Notes: generated by a model not told the origin, from the sequence alone. DNA of 7,130 nucleotides from Verrucomicrobiota bacterium (GCA_023443455.1 JAEZUE010000033.1:1-7130); one strand, 5' to 3'; shown: positions 1 to 5,528, numbered from the stretch's first letter. Translations and numbers: made by a program.

Positions 1-1
1 T

Positions 2-283
2 CAGCTTGCCCCGGGCTGGGGCTGGTCTCTTCTCCGGTTTGTTTTTCATCACCCGATTGCTAACGCGATCGGCAAACCCGAGGCCAGCTCCCGCCTCTTA
101 CCTCAATTCCTGTGGGACGGCTGTGGAGAGATTTCAGTCCGGGATATTCAGAGTGAATCACTCGCCGCGAGGGAGTTCGCAAGAAACGAAGCTGTGGATG
201 TGATCGAAAGATACAGACTTTCCGCTGAAGCCAATCTTCAGCTTGGGAAAACAAGAACGATTCCTCTCAATCTCGTTTTCTGA
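2..283 (+). CDS. 3' end of an integron cassette gene, unknown function (partial)
   Basis: Frame 2 is open from the left edge to a TGA at 281-283, giving 93 codons without an in-frame ATG, so the gene must start outside the window. The visible protein runs from QLAPGWGWSLLRFVFHHPI to GKTRTIPLNLVF and has a charged, helix-prone middle (SESLAAREFARNEAVDVIER). I do not recognise the family. Two things support it as real. The stop lies 8 bases before the R'' box of an attC site, almost the same spacing (7 bases) as the cassette gene at 396-827 has to its own attC. The residue composition is also balanced, unlike the Arg/Ser/Pro-rich overlapping frame (6-203). It would be the penultimate or an earlier cassette of the array. 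A prediction follows: its cassette should begin upstream with TTGGGC, the complement of its attC R'' box. Confidence 0.6.
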   Translation, partial: QLAPGWGWSLLRFVFHHPIANAIGKPEASSRLLPQFLWDGCGEISVRDIQSESLAAREFARNEAVDVIERYRLSAEANLQLGKTRTIPLNLVF

Positions 284-291
284 CCCAGAGT

Positions 292-382
292 GCCCAACCA
301 GTGACTACAGCGCAATGCCTCTACGATGTCCCTTCCAACTATAAAGCCCGTAGTTCGGCATGGCTGACCTGGGGCGTTAGGC
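292..382 (+). other. attC recombination site (cassette 1)
   Basis: This is a 91-base integron attC site. R'' is GCCCAAC (292-298) and R' is GTTAGGC (376-382), fitting the consensus boxes RYYYAAC and GTTRRRY. Inside them GCAATGCC (312-319) can pair with GGCATGGC (357-364) as the L''/L' arms with one mismatch, and AACTA (337-341) pairs with TAGTT (351-355) further in. The segment TGGCTGACCTG (361-371) is repeated exactly in the second attC at 898-908. IntI cleaves the folded bottom strand between G376 and T377, so the next cassette begins at 377. Confidence 0.88.
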
Positions 383-913
383 AGAAGAAAGCAAAATGGG
401 TTACCACATTACCATTCGCCGCGAATCTGGTGCTCCTGAGATTACTGTTGAGGAATTCGCAGCCGCGTCCGCCTCGTTCCCCGAACTGCAATTCGATCGC
501 AGTGTCGGTAGCGCGGGATTCATCAAGAATGGGAAGTTGGAGGCGACAATAATGCACCAAGAGGGAGAAGTCTGGACGAAGGTTTCAGAACCCGAAGTCG
601 TTCATTTGATGGTGCGGTTGGCTTCATCCCTGAAGGCGAAGGCATATGGAGACGAGGATGAGTGGTATTCAGAAGATGGGGAGGCACATTATCCACCGGG
701 TGTTCTCGAGGCCCGATCCATCGAGATTCAGAAGATTAAGCGCCGTCGCCTTCTAGCTAACATCGCGAAGATGGTTGTTCTCGCAGTCGTCCTGTCCCTT
801 ATCGTTTGGAAAGAAATGAAGAAATGAAAACTGAGCCTAACGGCACATCCAACGACTCTATGACGCCCGCCTTTCAATCGAAGTCCTTGCTTCGTCGTGG
901 CTGACCTGAATCG
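377..913 (+). mobile_element. Complete integron gene cassette (537 bp)
   Basis: The cassette lies between the cleavage points of two attC sites (G376/T377 and G913/T914). Its first six bases, TTAGGC, are exactly complementary to the R'' box of its own attC (GCCTAAC, 835-841). In the excised circle, G913 joined to TTAGGC would make GTTAGGC, a perfect partner for that R''. In the array, however, the R' box reads GTTGGGC because its last six bases belong to the next cassette. This self-consistency is what a real mobile cassette should show and is hard to get by chance. It carries one gene (396-827), a 19-base leader and a 7-base gap to the attC, with no obvious promoter of its own. Expression would depend on upstream array promoters. 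Confidence 0.88.
396..827 (+). CDS. Integron cassette protein with C-terminal membrane anchor, unknown function
   Basis: A 143-residue protein starting MGYHITIRRESG. Proteins opening with MGYH-[IV]-TI-R recur among small uncharacterised bacterial proteins, so I regard this as a member of that loose hypothetical family (recalled, not searched). The soluble part (about 1-115) has a short GEVWTKV segment and an acidic stretch GDEDEWYSEDGEAHYPPG (about 85-102). It is followed by a basic patch KIKRRR (about 113-118) and a hydrophobic helix (about 122-138) ending WKEMKK. The arrangement suggests a single-pass tail anchor with the bulk of the protein in the cytoplasm. The ATG at 396 is preferred because it lies 19 bases into the cassette and a weak purine-rich RBS (AGAAG, then AAA) precedes it. 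The TGA at 825-827 is 7 bases before the attC. Function is unknown; cassette cargo often includes defence, toxin-antitoxin or stress functions, but nothing here assigns one. Confidence 0.85.
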   Translation: MGYHITIRRESGAPEITVEEFAAASASFPELQFDRSVGSAGFIKNGKLEATIMHQEGEVWTKVSEPEVVHLMVRLASSLKAKAYGDEDEWYSEDGEAHYPPGVLEARSIEIQKIKRRRLLANIAKMVVLAVVLSLIVWKEMKK

Positions 914-919
914 TTGGGC
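835..919 (+). other. attC recombination site (cassette 2)
   Basis: This is an 85-base attC. R'' is GCCTAAC (835-841) and R' is GTTGGGC (913-919), both fitting the consensus. CCAACGAC (849-856) pairs with GTCGTGG (894-900) if one A is left unpaired, which is the extrahelical-base arrangement typical of attC L arms that sets strand polarity. The inner right segment TGGCTGACCTG (898-908) is identical to that of the first attC. The shared segment suggests both cassettes come from one integron lineage. Confidence 0.9.
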
Positions 920-923
920 AAAG

Positions 924-1040
924 ATGCGCGGGAGCATGGTGTACGCCGGTGTAGCGATCTTTCTGATTGGTGCGATTTGCGCGGCGATGCCCACGTTCGA
1001 GCAGTCGGCCGGCAAACTGGGTTCGGTCGAGGTGTTGTAG
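924..1040 (+). CDS. Small single-pass membrane peptide in the last cassette, unknown function
   Basis: A 38-codon ORF from ATG 924 to TAG 1038-1040, starting 10 bases into the cassette that begins at T914. It opens MRGSMVYAGVAIFLIGAICA, a short basic N-terminus followed by a hydrophobic helix (about residues 6-22). The tail is short and polar (PTFEQSAGKLGSVEVL). A second ATG at 936 is an alternative start. It could be a genuine small membrane protein, a signal-peptide fragment of a truncated gene, or chance coding. Its favourable points are the position right after an attC, where cassette genes start, and the sensible membrane topology. There is no Shine-Dalgarno motif, only the AAAG before the ATG. 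Confidence 0.45.
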   Translation: MRGSMVYAGVAIFLIGAICAAMPTFEQSAGKLGSVEVL

Positions 1041-1210
1041 CGGTGCCCCGGGGATCAAAGCGCTTCCCCGCTTCGTACAAGCTCCCTGCGCGGAGAGCGT
1101 TGGCGCGAGGTGGCTCGGCGGCGAGCGGAGCCGGAGTCTCGAATTTCCACGTGACTCGGCGGCCTCGGCGGCCTTGGCGGCCGCCGCGCTACGGTGCGAG
1201 ATCGGCGGGG
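1041..1210. other. Junction between cassette array and chromosome, no gene seen
   Basis: The composition changes here from the lower-GC cassette DNA to the GC-rich chromosome. I find no RYYYAAC/GTTRRRY pair after 919, so the last cassette has no recognisable attC. The segment ends 3' to the SGNH/TPR gene on the - strand. It contains the nonamer repeat and hairpin listed at 1155-1185 but no clear coding sequence. Confidence 0.6.
1155..1185. repeat. Three tandem nonamers with an overlapping GC hairpin
   Basis: CTCGGCGGC (1155-1163), CTCGGCGGC (1164-1172) and CTTGGCGGC (1173-1181) are in exact 9-base phase. GGCGGCC (1167-1173) can pair with GGCCGCC (1179-1185) around a five-base loop. It lies 26 bases beyond the stop of the SGNH/TPR gene and could slow or end - strand transcription. 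No T-tract follows on that strand, so I do not call it a Rho-independent terminator. Confidence 0.55.
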
Positions 1211-3016
1211 CTATTTCTCTTCGGGTAGCCCCGGGTAACGGGGTTCGAGGGCGCGGACGAGGGCGAGGAGGGGGCCGGCGCGAGCGGTGTCGCCGAGGGC
1301 CTGGTACGCGCGGGCGAGGGCAAAGAGGGCGTCGAGTTCGTCGGGGATCAGGGCGAGCGTCTGTTCGAGCAGCGGGGCGCCGCGCTCGGGTTGCCCGAGG
1401 GCGACGAGGGCCATGCCGGCGTTGCGGCGGAGTATCCAATCGTCCGGACGGGCGGCGAGGGCGGTGTCGTACGCGCGGGCGAGGTCGGCGGGGACCTCCG
1501 GGCGCGGGAGCAGCAGCGACACCGTGTTTTCCATCGTGCGGTAGTGATCGAGGCGGGAGGCGTTGCCGCGCTGGTCGGTGAACGGGGCGCGGGAAAAGCG
1601 GGCGGACATCTCGCGCACGATCATGGCTTGTTCATAGAGGGTGTAGGCGAGCTGGTCGCGGAGATCCTGCAAGCTGGCCCAGTTCGGTTCGGGCGCGGAG
1701 GCGGCGACGAGGCCGCGACGGCGGAGGTCGGCTTCGATGGGGGCGCAGAGTTCGCGAGCGGCGCGATAGGTGCCGCGGATGTTGAGATGCACGTGTTCGT
1801 AGAGCGACTCGTCGCCGGGCAGGTCGCCGGGGAACCCTTTCGCGATCTCGGAGGCGAGATCGACGACGTGGAGTCCGGCCGGTGCGCTTTCGGCGAAGGA
1901 GCGGATGATGGTGTTGAGGTGCGAGTCGGCGCGAAACCGGAGGGCGTCGAGATCGAGCGCGCGCTGGAGCGACTCGCGACCGGGCGCGATGGCACCGGTT
2001 TCCATCTGCACGAAACCGAGGAGGTACCGGGTCTCGGCGTGTCGCTCGTCGAGTCGCGCGGCCTCTTCGAGCAGGGGGAGCGCGGTGTACAGATCGCGGG
2101 CTTCGGCGGCGGCGGCGCCCTTGGTGAACAGCTCCTGCCAGCGGGCGAGGTCGGCGGCCGAGAGGTCGGGCCGGTGGAGGGAAAGGAAGGGCGCGAAGTC
2201 GCGGAGGTTGGCCGGTACCGTGCACAGCAGGACGGTCGCACCGGCGGAGTGGCCGCTCGCGGCGATGGCGGCGAGGTTTTCGCGGAAGAGAGCCCGGGTG
2301 GTGGCGAGGCGTGGATCGGCTTCGGCGATGCCGTGTTGGAGGAACATGCCCATGCCGCCCCAGTCGGAGGTCCGGGTGGTCTCGCCGCGGGTGTTGCGGC
2401 CGAGGGCCGTGAGCAGTTGGCCGGTGCGGGTGCGTTTCAGGGCGACTGCGATGCGCACGGCGCCGGGCGAGGCGAGGAAGGGGGTGAGCACGGTGCCGGG
2501 ACCGAAGGGGCCGACGACCTCGTTGTTGCCGACATAGACGACGAAGAGATCGGGTTCGAGTTCGGCACAATCGGCGGCGATGCCGCGCACGACGGTGGAA
2601 TTGATCGCGGTGATGCCGGCGTTGACGATCTCGAAGTTGATCTCCGGATGCGCGTTGCGCAGCAGCACGTCGAGCGCGCGGGCGACGGAGAACGACGCCT
2701 CGGGGTCGCCCATCGCCGCGGAGCCGCCGAGCACGAAGACGCGGTAGGTCCGCGGTGCCTTCTGCGCCGGCAGGCGGAACTGCTGGGGGCGGCGGATGAT
2801 CTCGGGAGCGAAGAACGGCGCGGCGACCCAGCGGTTCTCACGAATCCACGTGGTGCCGTCGGCGCTTCGCTCCGTGCGGTGGAAGCGGGTGGAGTGCCCG
2901 TAGCCGAAGACGTGCAGGCCAAGCTCGAGGGCGCCGAGGAGGAGGGCGAATACAAGCACCGCGAAGGTGCAGCCGAGCAGGAGCTTCACGGGCCAGGCGA
3001 GGGGGCGGGAGGACAT
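1211..3016 (-). CDS. Membrane-anchored SGNH/GDSL hydrolase-like protein with TPR repeats (SxtL-like role)
   Basis: A 601-residue protein. A short basic N-terminus and one membrane helix (about 10-32) put the rest in the periplasm. The SGNH-hydrolase blocks are readable: FVLGGSAAMG with Ser99 in the block I nucleophile position (94-103), VNAG (131-134) for the block II Gly, and YVGNNE (161-166) for the block III Asn. EHVHLNIRGTY (407-417) supplies the block V His410, but with Glu407 where the usual DxxH Asp stands. A TPR-like insertion (about 290-360) interrupts the fold between blocks III and V. More TPRs follow at about 505-595. Such proteins act as esterases or acetyl-hydrolases on glycans or lipids; the substrate here is unknown. 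It is the last gene of the four-gene - strand set, 202 bases after the DUF5989 gene. Cyanobacterial sxtL also encodes a GDSL-type lipase near a carbamoyltransferase gene; sequence orthology is not shown. The ATG at 3016 leaves a complete membrane anchor. No Shine-Dalgarno precedes it. Confidence 0.85.
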   Translation of the reverse strand: MSSRPLAWPVKLLLGCTFAVLVFALLLGALELGLHVFGYGHSTRFHRTERSADGTTWIRENRWVAAPFFAPEIIRRPQQFRLPAQKAPRTYRVFVLGGSAAMGDPEASFSVARALDVLLRNAHPEINFEIVNAGITAINSTVVRGIAADCAELEPDLFVVYVGNNEVVGPFGPGTVLTPFLASPGAVRIAVALKRTRTGQLLTALGRNTRGETTRTSDWGGMGMFLQHGIAEADPRLATTRALFRENLAAIAASGHSAGATVLLCTVPANLRDFAPFLSLHRPDLSAADLARWQELFTKGAAAAEARDLYTALPLLEEAARLDERHAETRYLLGFVQMETGAIAPGRESLQRALDLDALRFRADSHLNTIIRSFAESAPAGLHVVDLASEIAKGFPGDLPGDESLYEHVHLNIRGTYRAARELCAPIEADLRRRGLVAASAPEPNWASLQDLRDQLAYTLYEQAMIVREMSARFSRAPFTDQRGNASRLDHYRTMENTVSLLLPRPEVPADLARAYDTALAARPDDWILRRNAGMALVALGQPERGAPLLEQTLALIPDELDALFALARAYQALGDTARAGPLLALVRALEPRYPGLPEEK

Positions 3017-3025
3017 GGATTGAAG

Positions 3026-3053
3026 GGAACGTGGAACTCGGAAGGCGGAGCGG
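3026..3053 (-). repeat. Heptad repeat array just upstream of the SGNH/TPR start
   Basis: On the + strand four units are in exact 7-base phase: GGAACGT, GGAACTC, GGAAGGC, GGAGCGG. In the mRNA of the SGNH/TPR gene these read as pyrimidine-rich heptads ending 9 bases before the ATG, where a Shine-Dalgarno would normally sit. Confidence 0.7.
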
Positions 3054-3087
3054 AATCAAGCACCACGGCTGGAGGCGGGAACCGGAG

Positions 3088-3129
3088 GAACATCGAACAT
3101 TGAACTTTGAACACTGAACATCGAACGCT
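3088..3129 (-). repeat. Six-unit GAACNNN heptad array
   Basis: Six perfectly phased heptads on the + strand: GAACATC, GAACATT, GAACTTT, GAACACT, GAACATC, GAACGCT. The GAAC core is invariant and the last three bases vary. It lies in the 202-base spacer between the DUF5989 and SGNH/TPR genes. The stretch 3130-3180 after it shows nothing further that I can assign. Confidence 0.85.
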
Positions 3130-3180
3130 CGGTCCGCTGCGGGCTGCTTGGTTGCGTGTCCATGGGGCTGTTGGTTTCGC

Positions 3181-3214
3181 AGCTGAACGACTTCGTCGTC
3201 CAGCTACGGCGAAG
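3181..3214 (-). other. Two overlapping, mutually exclusive hairpins after the DUF5989 gene
   Basis: Stem 1 pairs 3181-3191 (AGCTGAACGAC) with 3195-3205 (GTCGTCCAGCT), 10 of 11 positions, around a 3-base loop. Stem 2 pairs 3191-3198 (CTTCGTCG) with 3207-3214 (CGGCGAAG), 7 of 8. Both need bases 3195-3198, so they cannot form together. The element starts 5 bases past the DUF5989 stop in the direction of transcription. It may be an attenuator, an mRNA-end protector, or a dispersed palindromic element; no T-tract follows. Confidence 0.5.
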
Positions 3215-3218
3215 CGCG

Positions 3219-3383
3219 CTAGAACAGCGAGTAGATGAAGGGTGAAATCGTGGATACTCCGATGGTGAGGGCGCCGACCAGCAGCAGCAGCAGGACCAGC
3301 GGCACGATCCACCAGACCTTGTTTTGGCGGGCGAAGCCGAAGAGGTCGGCGACGAGTTTCTTCAGGTGACGGAGGAAGCGCAT
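3219..3383 (-). CDS. DUF5989 / SxtK-type small membrane protein
   Basis: A 54-residue protein with ATG at 3381-3383 and TAG at 3219-3221. It opens MRFLRHLKKLVADLFGFARQ, a basic amphipathic helix, then NKVWWIVPLV and a Leu-rich membrane helix (about 24-44), ending ISPFIYSLF. The whole pattern (basic N-terminus, F-x-R-x-x-K-W-W-[IL]-[IV]-P, one helix, a C-terminal P-F-I-Y) is that of DUF5989 as I know it. This family of about 50-residue proteins includes SxtK of the saxitoxin cluster and sits beside NodU/CmcH-type carbamoyltransferase genes. Function is unknown; a membrane docking or assembly partner for the carbamoyltransferase is an inference. It lies 108 bases after the carbamoyltransferase stop, with no Shine-Dalgarno but a pyrimidine-rich leader. 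Its small size makes it easy to miss in automated calls. Confidence 0.9.
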   Translation of the reverse strand: MRFLRHLKKLVADLFGFARQNKVWWIVPLVLLLLLVGALTIGVSTISPFIYSLF

Positions 3384-3385
3384 GG

Positions 3386-3427
3386 GAAGAATGAAACCGG
3401 AGAGTGGAGAGCGGAAACCGGAGAGAA
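3386..3427 (-). repeat. Heptad repeat array just upstream of the DUF5989 start
   Basis: Six units in 7-base phase on the + strand: GAAGAAT, GAAACCG, GAGAGTG, GAGAGCG, GAAACCG, GAGAGAA. Another GAGACCG follows slightly out of phase at 3433-3439. It begins 2 bases from the start codon and occupies the leader of the mRNA, where it reads as C/T-rich heptads. Confidence 0.72.
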
Positions 3428-3491
3428 AGTCGGAGACCGTGGAAATCGCCGAACGAGGGGTTGCTGCGGCTGAACGGCTCCGGGAGCGGGG

Positions 3492-5303
3492 TCAGTCCGG
3501 GGCGAAGGTGCGGGCGGCGGGCGGTGGGATCAGGGCGGGTTCGATGGTGGACTTCTCGAGCCAGAACGGGCCGAGGGCGAGGGCGTCCATCCCCGTGTGG
3601 AGAAAACCGTCGATAGCCTCGCGGGGGTGGCAGACGGGGGGTTCGCCGCGGACATTGAAGGAGGTGTTGATCATCACCGGGCAGCCGGTGAGGGCGTCGA
3701 ACTCGCGCAGTACGGCGTGGAGAAACGGGTGTTCCGTGGCATCCACGGTTTGGACGCGGGCGGAGCCGTCGACATGGGTGACGGCGGGAATCGAGGAGCG
3801 TTTCTCGCGGAGCCGTGCGGCCATCGTCGCGGACGGGGTGGAGGAGGTGGCGCCGCGGACCGGCGCGGTGAGCAGCATGTAGGGGGAGGGCGCGGCGAGG
3901 TCGAAGAACTCGGCGGCGCGTTCGGCGAGCACGATGGGGGCGAAGGGGCGAAACGACTCGCGGAATTTGATCTTCAGGTTGAGCACGCTCTGCATCTGTT
4001 CGGAGCGGGCATCGCCCAGGATCGAACGGGCGCCCAGCGCGCGCGGGCCGAACTCGGCGCGGCCTTGGAGCACGCCGACGACCGCGCCGGCGGCGACACG
4101 CTCGGCGATGCGGCAGGCGAGGGCGGCGGGCGAGGGGAGCCGTTCGGCAGAAAGCCCGCGGGCGGCGAGGGCGGCGGCGCAGGTGGTCTCGTCGTATTCC
4201 GGACCGAGGAAGGCGCCGCGCATGGCGTCGCGGCCGGCGGGTGCCGGGCGGGTGGTGCCGGGTTGCGCGTAGTGGAAAGCCAACGCCGCGCCGAGCGCGC
4301 CGCCGGCGTCGCCCGCGGCGGGTTGGATCCAGATCTCGCGGAACGGGCCCTCGCGTTGGAGGCGGCCGTTGGCGACGCAGTTGAGCGCCACGCCGCCGGC
4401 CAGGCAGAGGGTTGGGGCGGCCGTCTCGCGGTGGAGGAAGCGGGCGATGCGTAGTACGATCTCTTCGGTGACGACCTGGATGGAGCGGGCGAGGTCGCAG
4501 TGGCGTTGCGTGACCTCGTCGGCGGGGCGGCGTGCGGGGCCGCCGAAGAGGGCGGCGAAGCGGCCGTTGGTCATGCGATCGCCGCGGAGGTAGTCAAAAT
4601 ACTCGAGGTGGAGGCGGAAGGAGCCGTCGTCGCGCAGGTCGAGCAGGTGGTCGAGGATGAGGTCGCGGAAGCGCGGTTCGCCGTAGGGGGCGAGGCCCAT
4701 GAGCTTGTATTCGCCGGAGTTGACGCGGAAGCCGCAATAGTGGGTGAAGGCGGAGTAGAGCAGGCCGAGCGAGTGGGGAAAGCGGAGTTCACGCAGCAGG
4801 TCGAGCCGGGTGCCGTCGCCATGGCCGAGCGTGGCGGTGGACCATTCGCCGACGCCGTCGAGGGTGAGGATGGCGGCGCGGCCGAAGGGCGAGGGGAAGA
4901 AGGCGCTGGCGGCGTGGGCCTCGTGATGGGCGGCGAAGTGGATCTTGTCGGTGGCGTCGAAGCCGGCCGCTTCGCACGCCTTTTCGATCTCGAGCGGGAC
5001 CCAGAGCTTGTGGCGGACCCAGGTGGGGATCGCCGCCGTGAAGGCGCGGAAGCCGCCCGGGGCGACGGCGAAGGCGGTGCGCAGGATGCGCTCGAACTTC
5101 TGGAGCGGCTTTTCGTAATAGACGATGGCGTCGGGCGGGCCGCCGGCTTGGGAGAGGCAATACGCTAGGGCGTGGTGGGGGAAGGCGGCGTCGTGTTTGA
5201 TCCGGGTGAAACGTTCCTCCTGCGCGGCCGCCACGATGCGGCCGTCCTCGACGAGGGCGGCGGCGGAATCGTGGTAGTGGGCGCTGAGGCCGAGGATGCG
5301 CAT
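3492..5303 (-). CDS. O-carbamoyltransferase, NodU/CmcH/SxtI family
   Basis: A full-length 603-residue enzyme expected to transfer a carbamoyl group from carbamoyl phosphate, through an ATP-dependent carbamoyl-adenylate, to a hydroxyl of a sugar or small molecule. The N-terminal Kae1-like domain (about 1-370) starts MRILGLSAHYHDSAAALV. It has the metal-binding HHEAH (126-130), LDGVGEWST (148-156), SGEYKLMGLAPYGEP (196-210), AGGVALNC (302-309) and the nucleotide-binding GDAGGALGAA (331-340). The C-terminal carbamoyltransferase domain (about 400-582) has EFGPRALGARSIL (417-429), KIKFRESFRPFAP (444-456), HVDGSARVQTVD (510-521) and NTSFNVRGEP (547-556). No key motif is missing. The ATG at 5303 matches the usual family N-terminus. 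Upstream is the SxtJ-type gene (225-base gap), downstream the DUF5989 gene (108 bases): the same partners as sxtI. The substrate cannot be read from sequence; a cell-surface glycan, lipid or secreted metabolite is likely given the membrane neighbours. Confidence 0.95.
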   Translation of the reverse strand: MRILGLSAHYHDSAAALVEDGRIVAAAQEERFTRIKHDAAFPHHALAYCLSQAGGPPDAIVYYEKPLQKFERILRTAFAVAPGGFRAFTAAIPTWVRHKLWVPLEIEKACEAAGFDATDKIHFAAHHEAHAASAFFPSPFGRAAILTLDGVGEWSTATLGHGDGTRLDLLRELRFPHSLGLLYSAFTHYCGFRVNSGEYKLMGLAPYGEPRFRDLILDHLLDLRDDGSFRLHLEYFDYLRGDRMTNGRFAALFGGPARRPADEVTQRHCDLARSIQVVTEEIVLRIARFLHRETAAPTLCLAGGVALNCVANGRLQREGPFREIWIQPAAGDAGGALGAALAFHYAQPGTTRPAPAGRDAMRGAFLGPEYDETTCAAALAARGLSAERLPSPAALACRIAERVAAGAVVGVLQGRAEFGPRALGARSILGDARSEQMQSVLNLKIKFRESFRPFAPIVLAERAAEFFDLAAPSPYMLLTAPVRGATSSTPSATMAARLREKRSSIPAVTHVDGSARVQTVDATEHPFLHAVLREFDALTGCPVMINTSFNVRGEPPVCHPREAIDGFLHTGMDALALGPFWLEKSTIEPALIPPPAARTFAPD

Positions 5304-5308
5304 CGCGG

Positions 5309-5343
5309 GGAAACAGAAGGCGGAGAGGGGAGGCCGGAAGGGG
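5309..5343 (-). repeat. Heptad repeat array just upstream of the carbamoyltransferase start
   Basis: Five 7-base-phased purine-rich units on the + strand: GGAAACA, GAAGGCG, GAGAGGG, GAGGCCG, GAAGGGG. They begin 5 bases from the ATG, so in the mRNA a C/T-rich heptad series takes the place of a ribosome binding site. Confidence 0.65.
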
Positions 5344-5346
5344 AAC

Positions 5347-5376
5347 CACTAATGCACACTAGTGAACACTAATGCG
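5347..5376. repeat. Three tandem decamers one helical turn apart
   Basis: CACTAATGCA (5347-5356), CACTAGTGAA (5357-5366) and CACTAATGCG (5367-5376) are in exact 10-base phase; the centre copy contains the palindrome CACTAGTG (5357-5364). The segment is AT-richer than its surroundings and ends 43 bases upstream of the carbamoyltransferase start. A protein operator is possible, or another short-period tandem repeat like those around it. Confidence 0.7.
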
Positions 5377-5389
5377 GGCAATGATGGAC

Positions 5390-5459
5390 GAGCCTCGAGC
5401 CTCGAACTTCGAACTTTGAACTTTGAACATTGGACTTTGAACACGGAACGCCGGAGGCG
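5390..5459 (-). repeat. Ten-unit heptad array
   Basis: Ten units in unbroken 7-base phase on the + strand: GAGCCTC, GAGCCTC, GAACTTC, GAACTTT, GAACTTT, GAACATT, GGACTTT, GAACACG, GAACGCC, GGAGGCG. It is the longest array in the window and shares the GAAC core with 3088-3129. It sits in the 225-base spacer between the SxtJ-type and carbamoyltransferase genes. Confidence 0.88.
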
Positions 5460-5477
5460 GTGTGGGGTGCTTGCCGA

Positions 5478-5522
5478 GTCGTTAGCGTCCATGACGTCCA
5501 GCGGGTCCATGGTGTCCATTTC
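5478..5522 (-). repeat. Five-unit nonamer array after the SxtJ-type gene
   Basis: Five 9-base-phased units on the + strand: GTCGTTAGC, GTCCATGAC, GTCCAGCGG, GTCCATGGT, GTCCATTTC. It ends 6 bases from the SxtJ-type stop codon, so it would lie in that gene's 3' untranslated region. Confidence 0.75.
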
Positions 5523-5528
5523 CAGGAC

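Noticed and set aside
6..203. A 65-codon + strand ORF in the first cassette
   Set aside because: It overlaps the frame-2 reading at 2-283, has Arg/Ser/Pro-rich composition, and ends far from the attC, whereas the frame-2 stop is at the expected spacing.
1155..1185. Rho-independent terminator for the four-gene set
   Set aside because: The hairpin is sound, but no T-tract follows on the - strand; kept only as a repeat/hairpin.
858..1439. A 193-codon - strand ORF across the array end
   Set aside because: It runs from an attC through the junction into the reverse-strand SGNH/TPR gene in another frame and is Arg/Pro-rich, as expected for an artefact of high GC.
1391..3103. A 570-codon + strand open frame opposite the SGNH/TPR gene
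   Set aside because: It is Gly/Ala/Glu/Arg-rich with no domain and is fully explained as the antisense shadow of a GC-rich gene whose - strand product has readable SGNH and TPR motifs.
3597..5168. Long + strand open frames (285 and 222 codons) opposite the carbamoyltransferase
   Set aside because: Same low-complexity Gly/Ala/Glu/Val composition; the - strand frame contains every carbamoyltransferase motif, so these are antisense shadows.
3088..5459. CRISPR array
   Set aside because: The repeats have 7-10 base periods with no spacers and no 25-40 base repeat unit, so they are simple phased tandem repeats.
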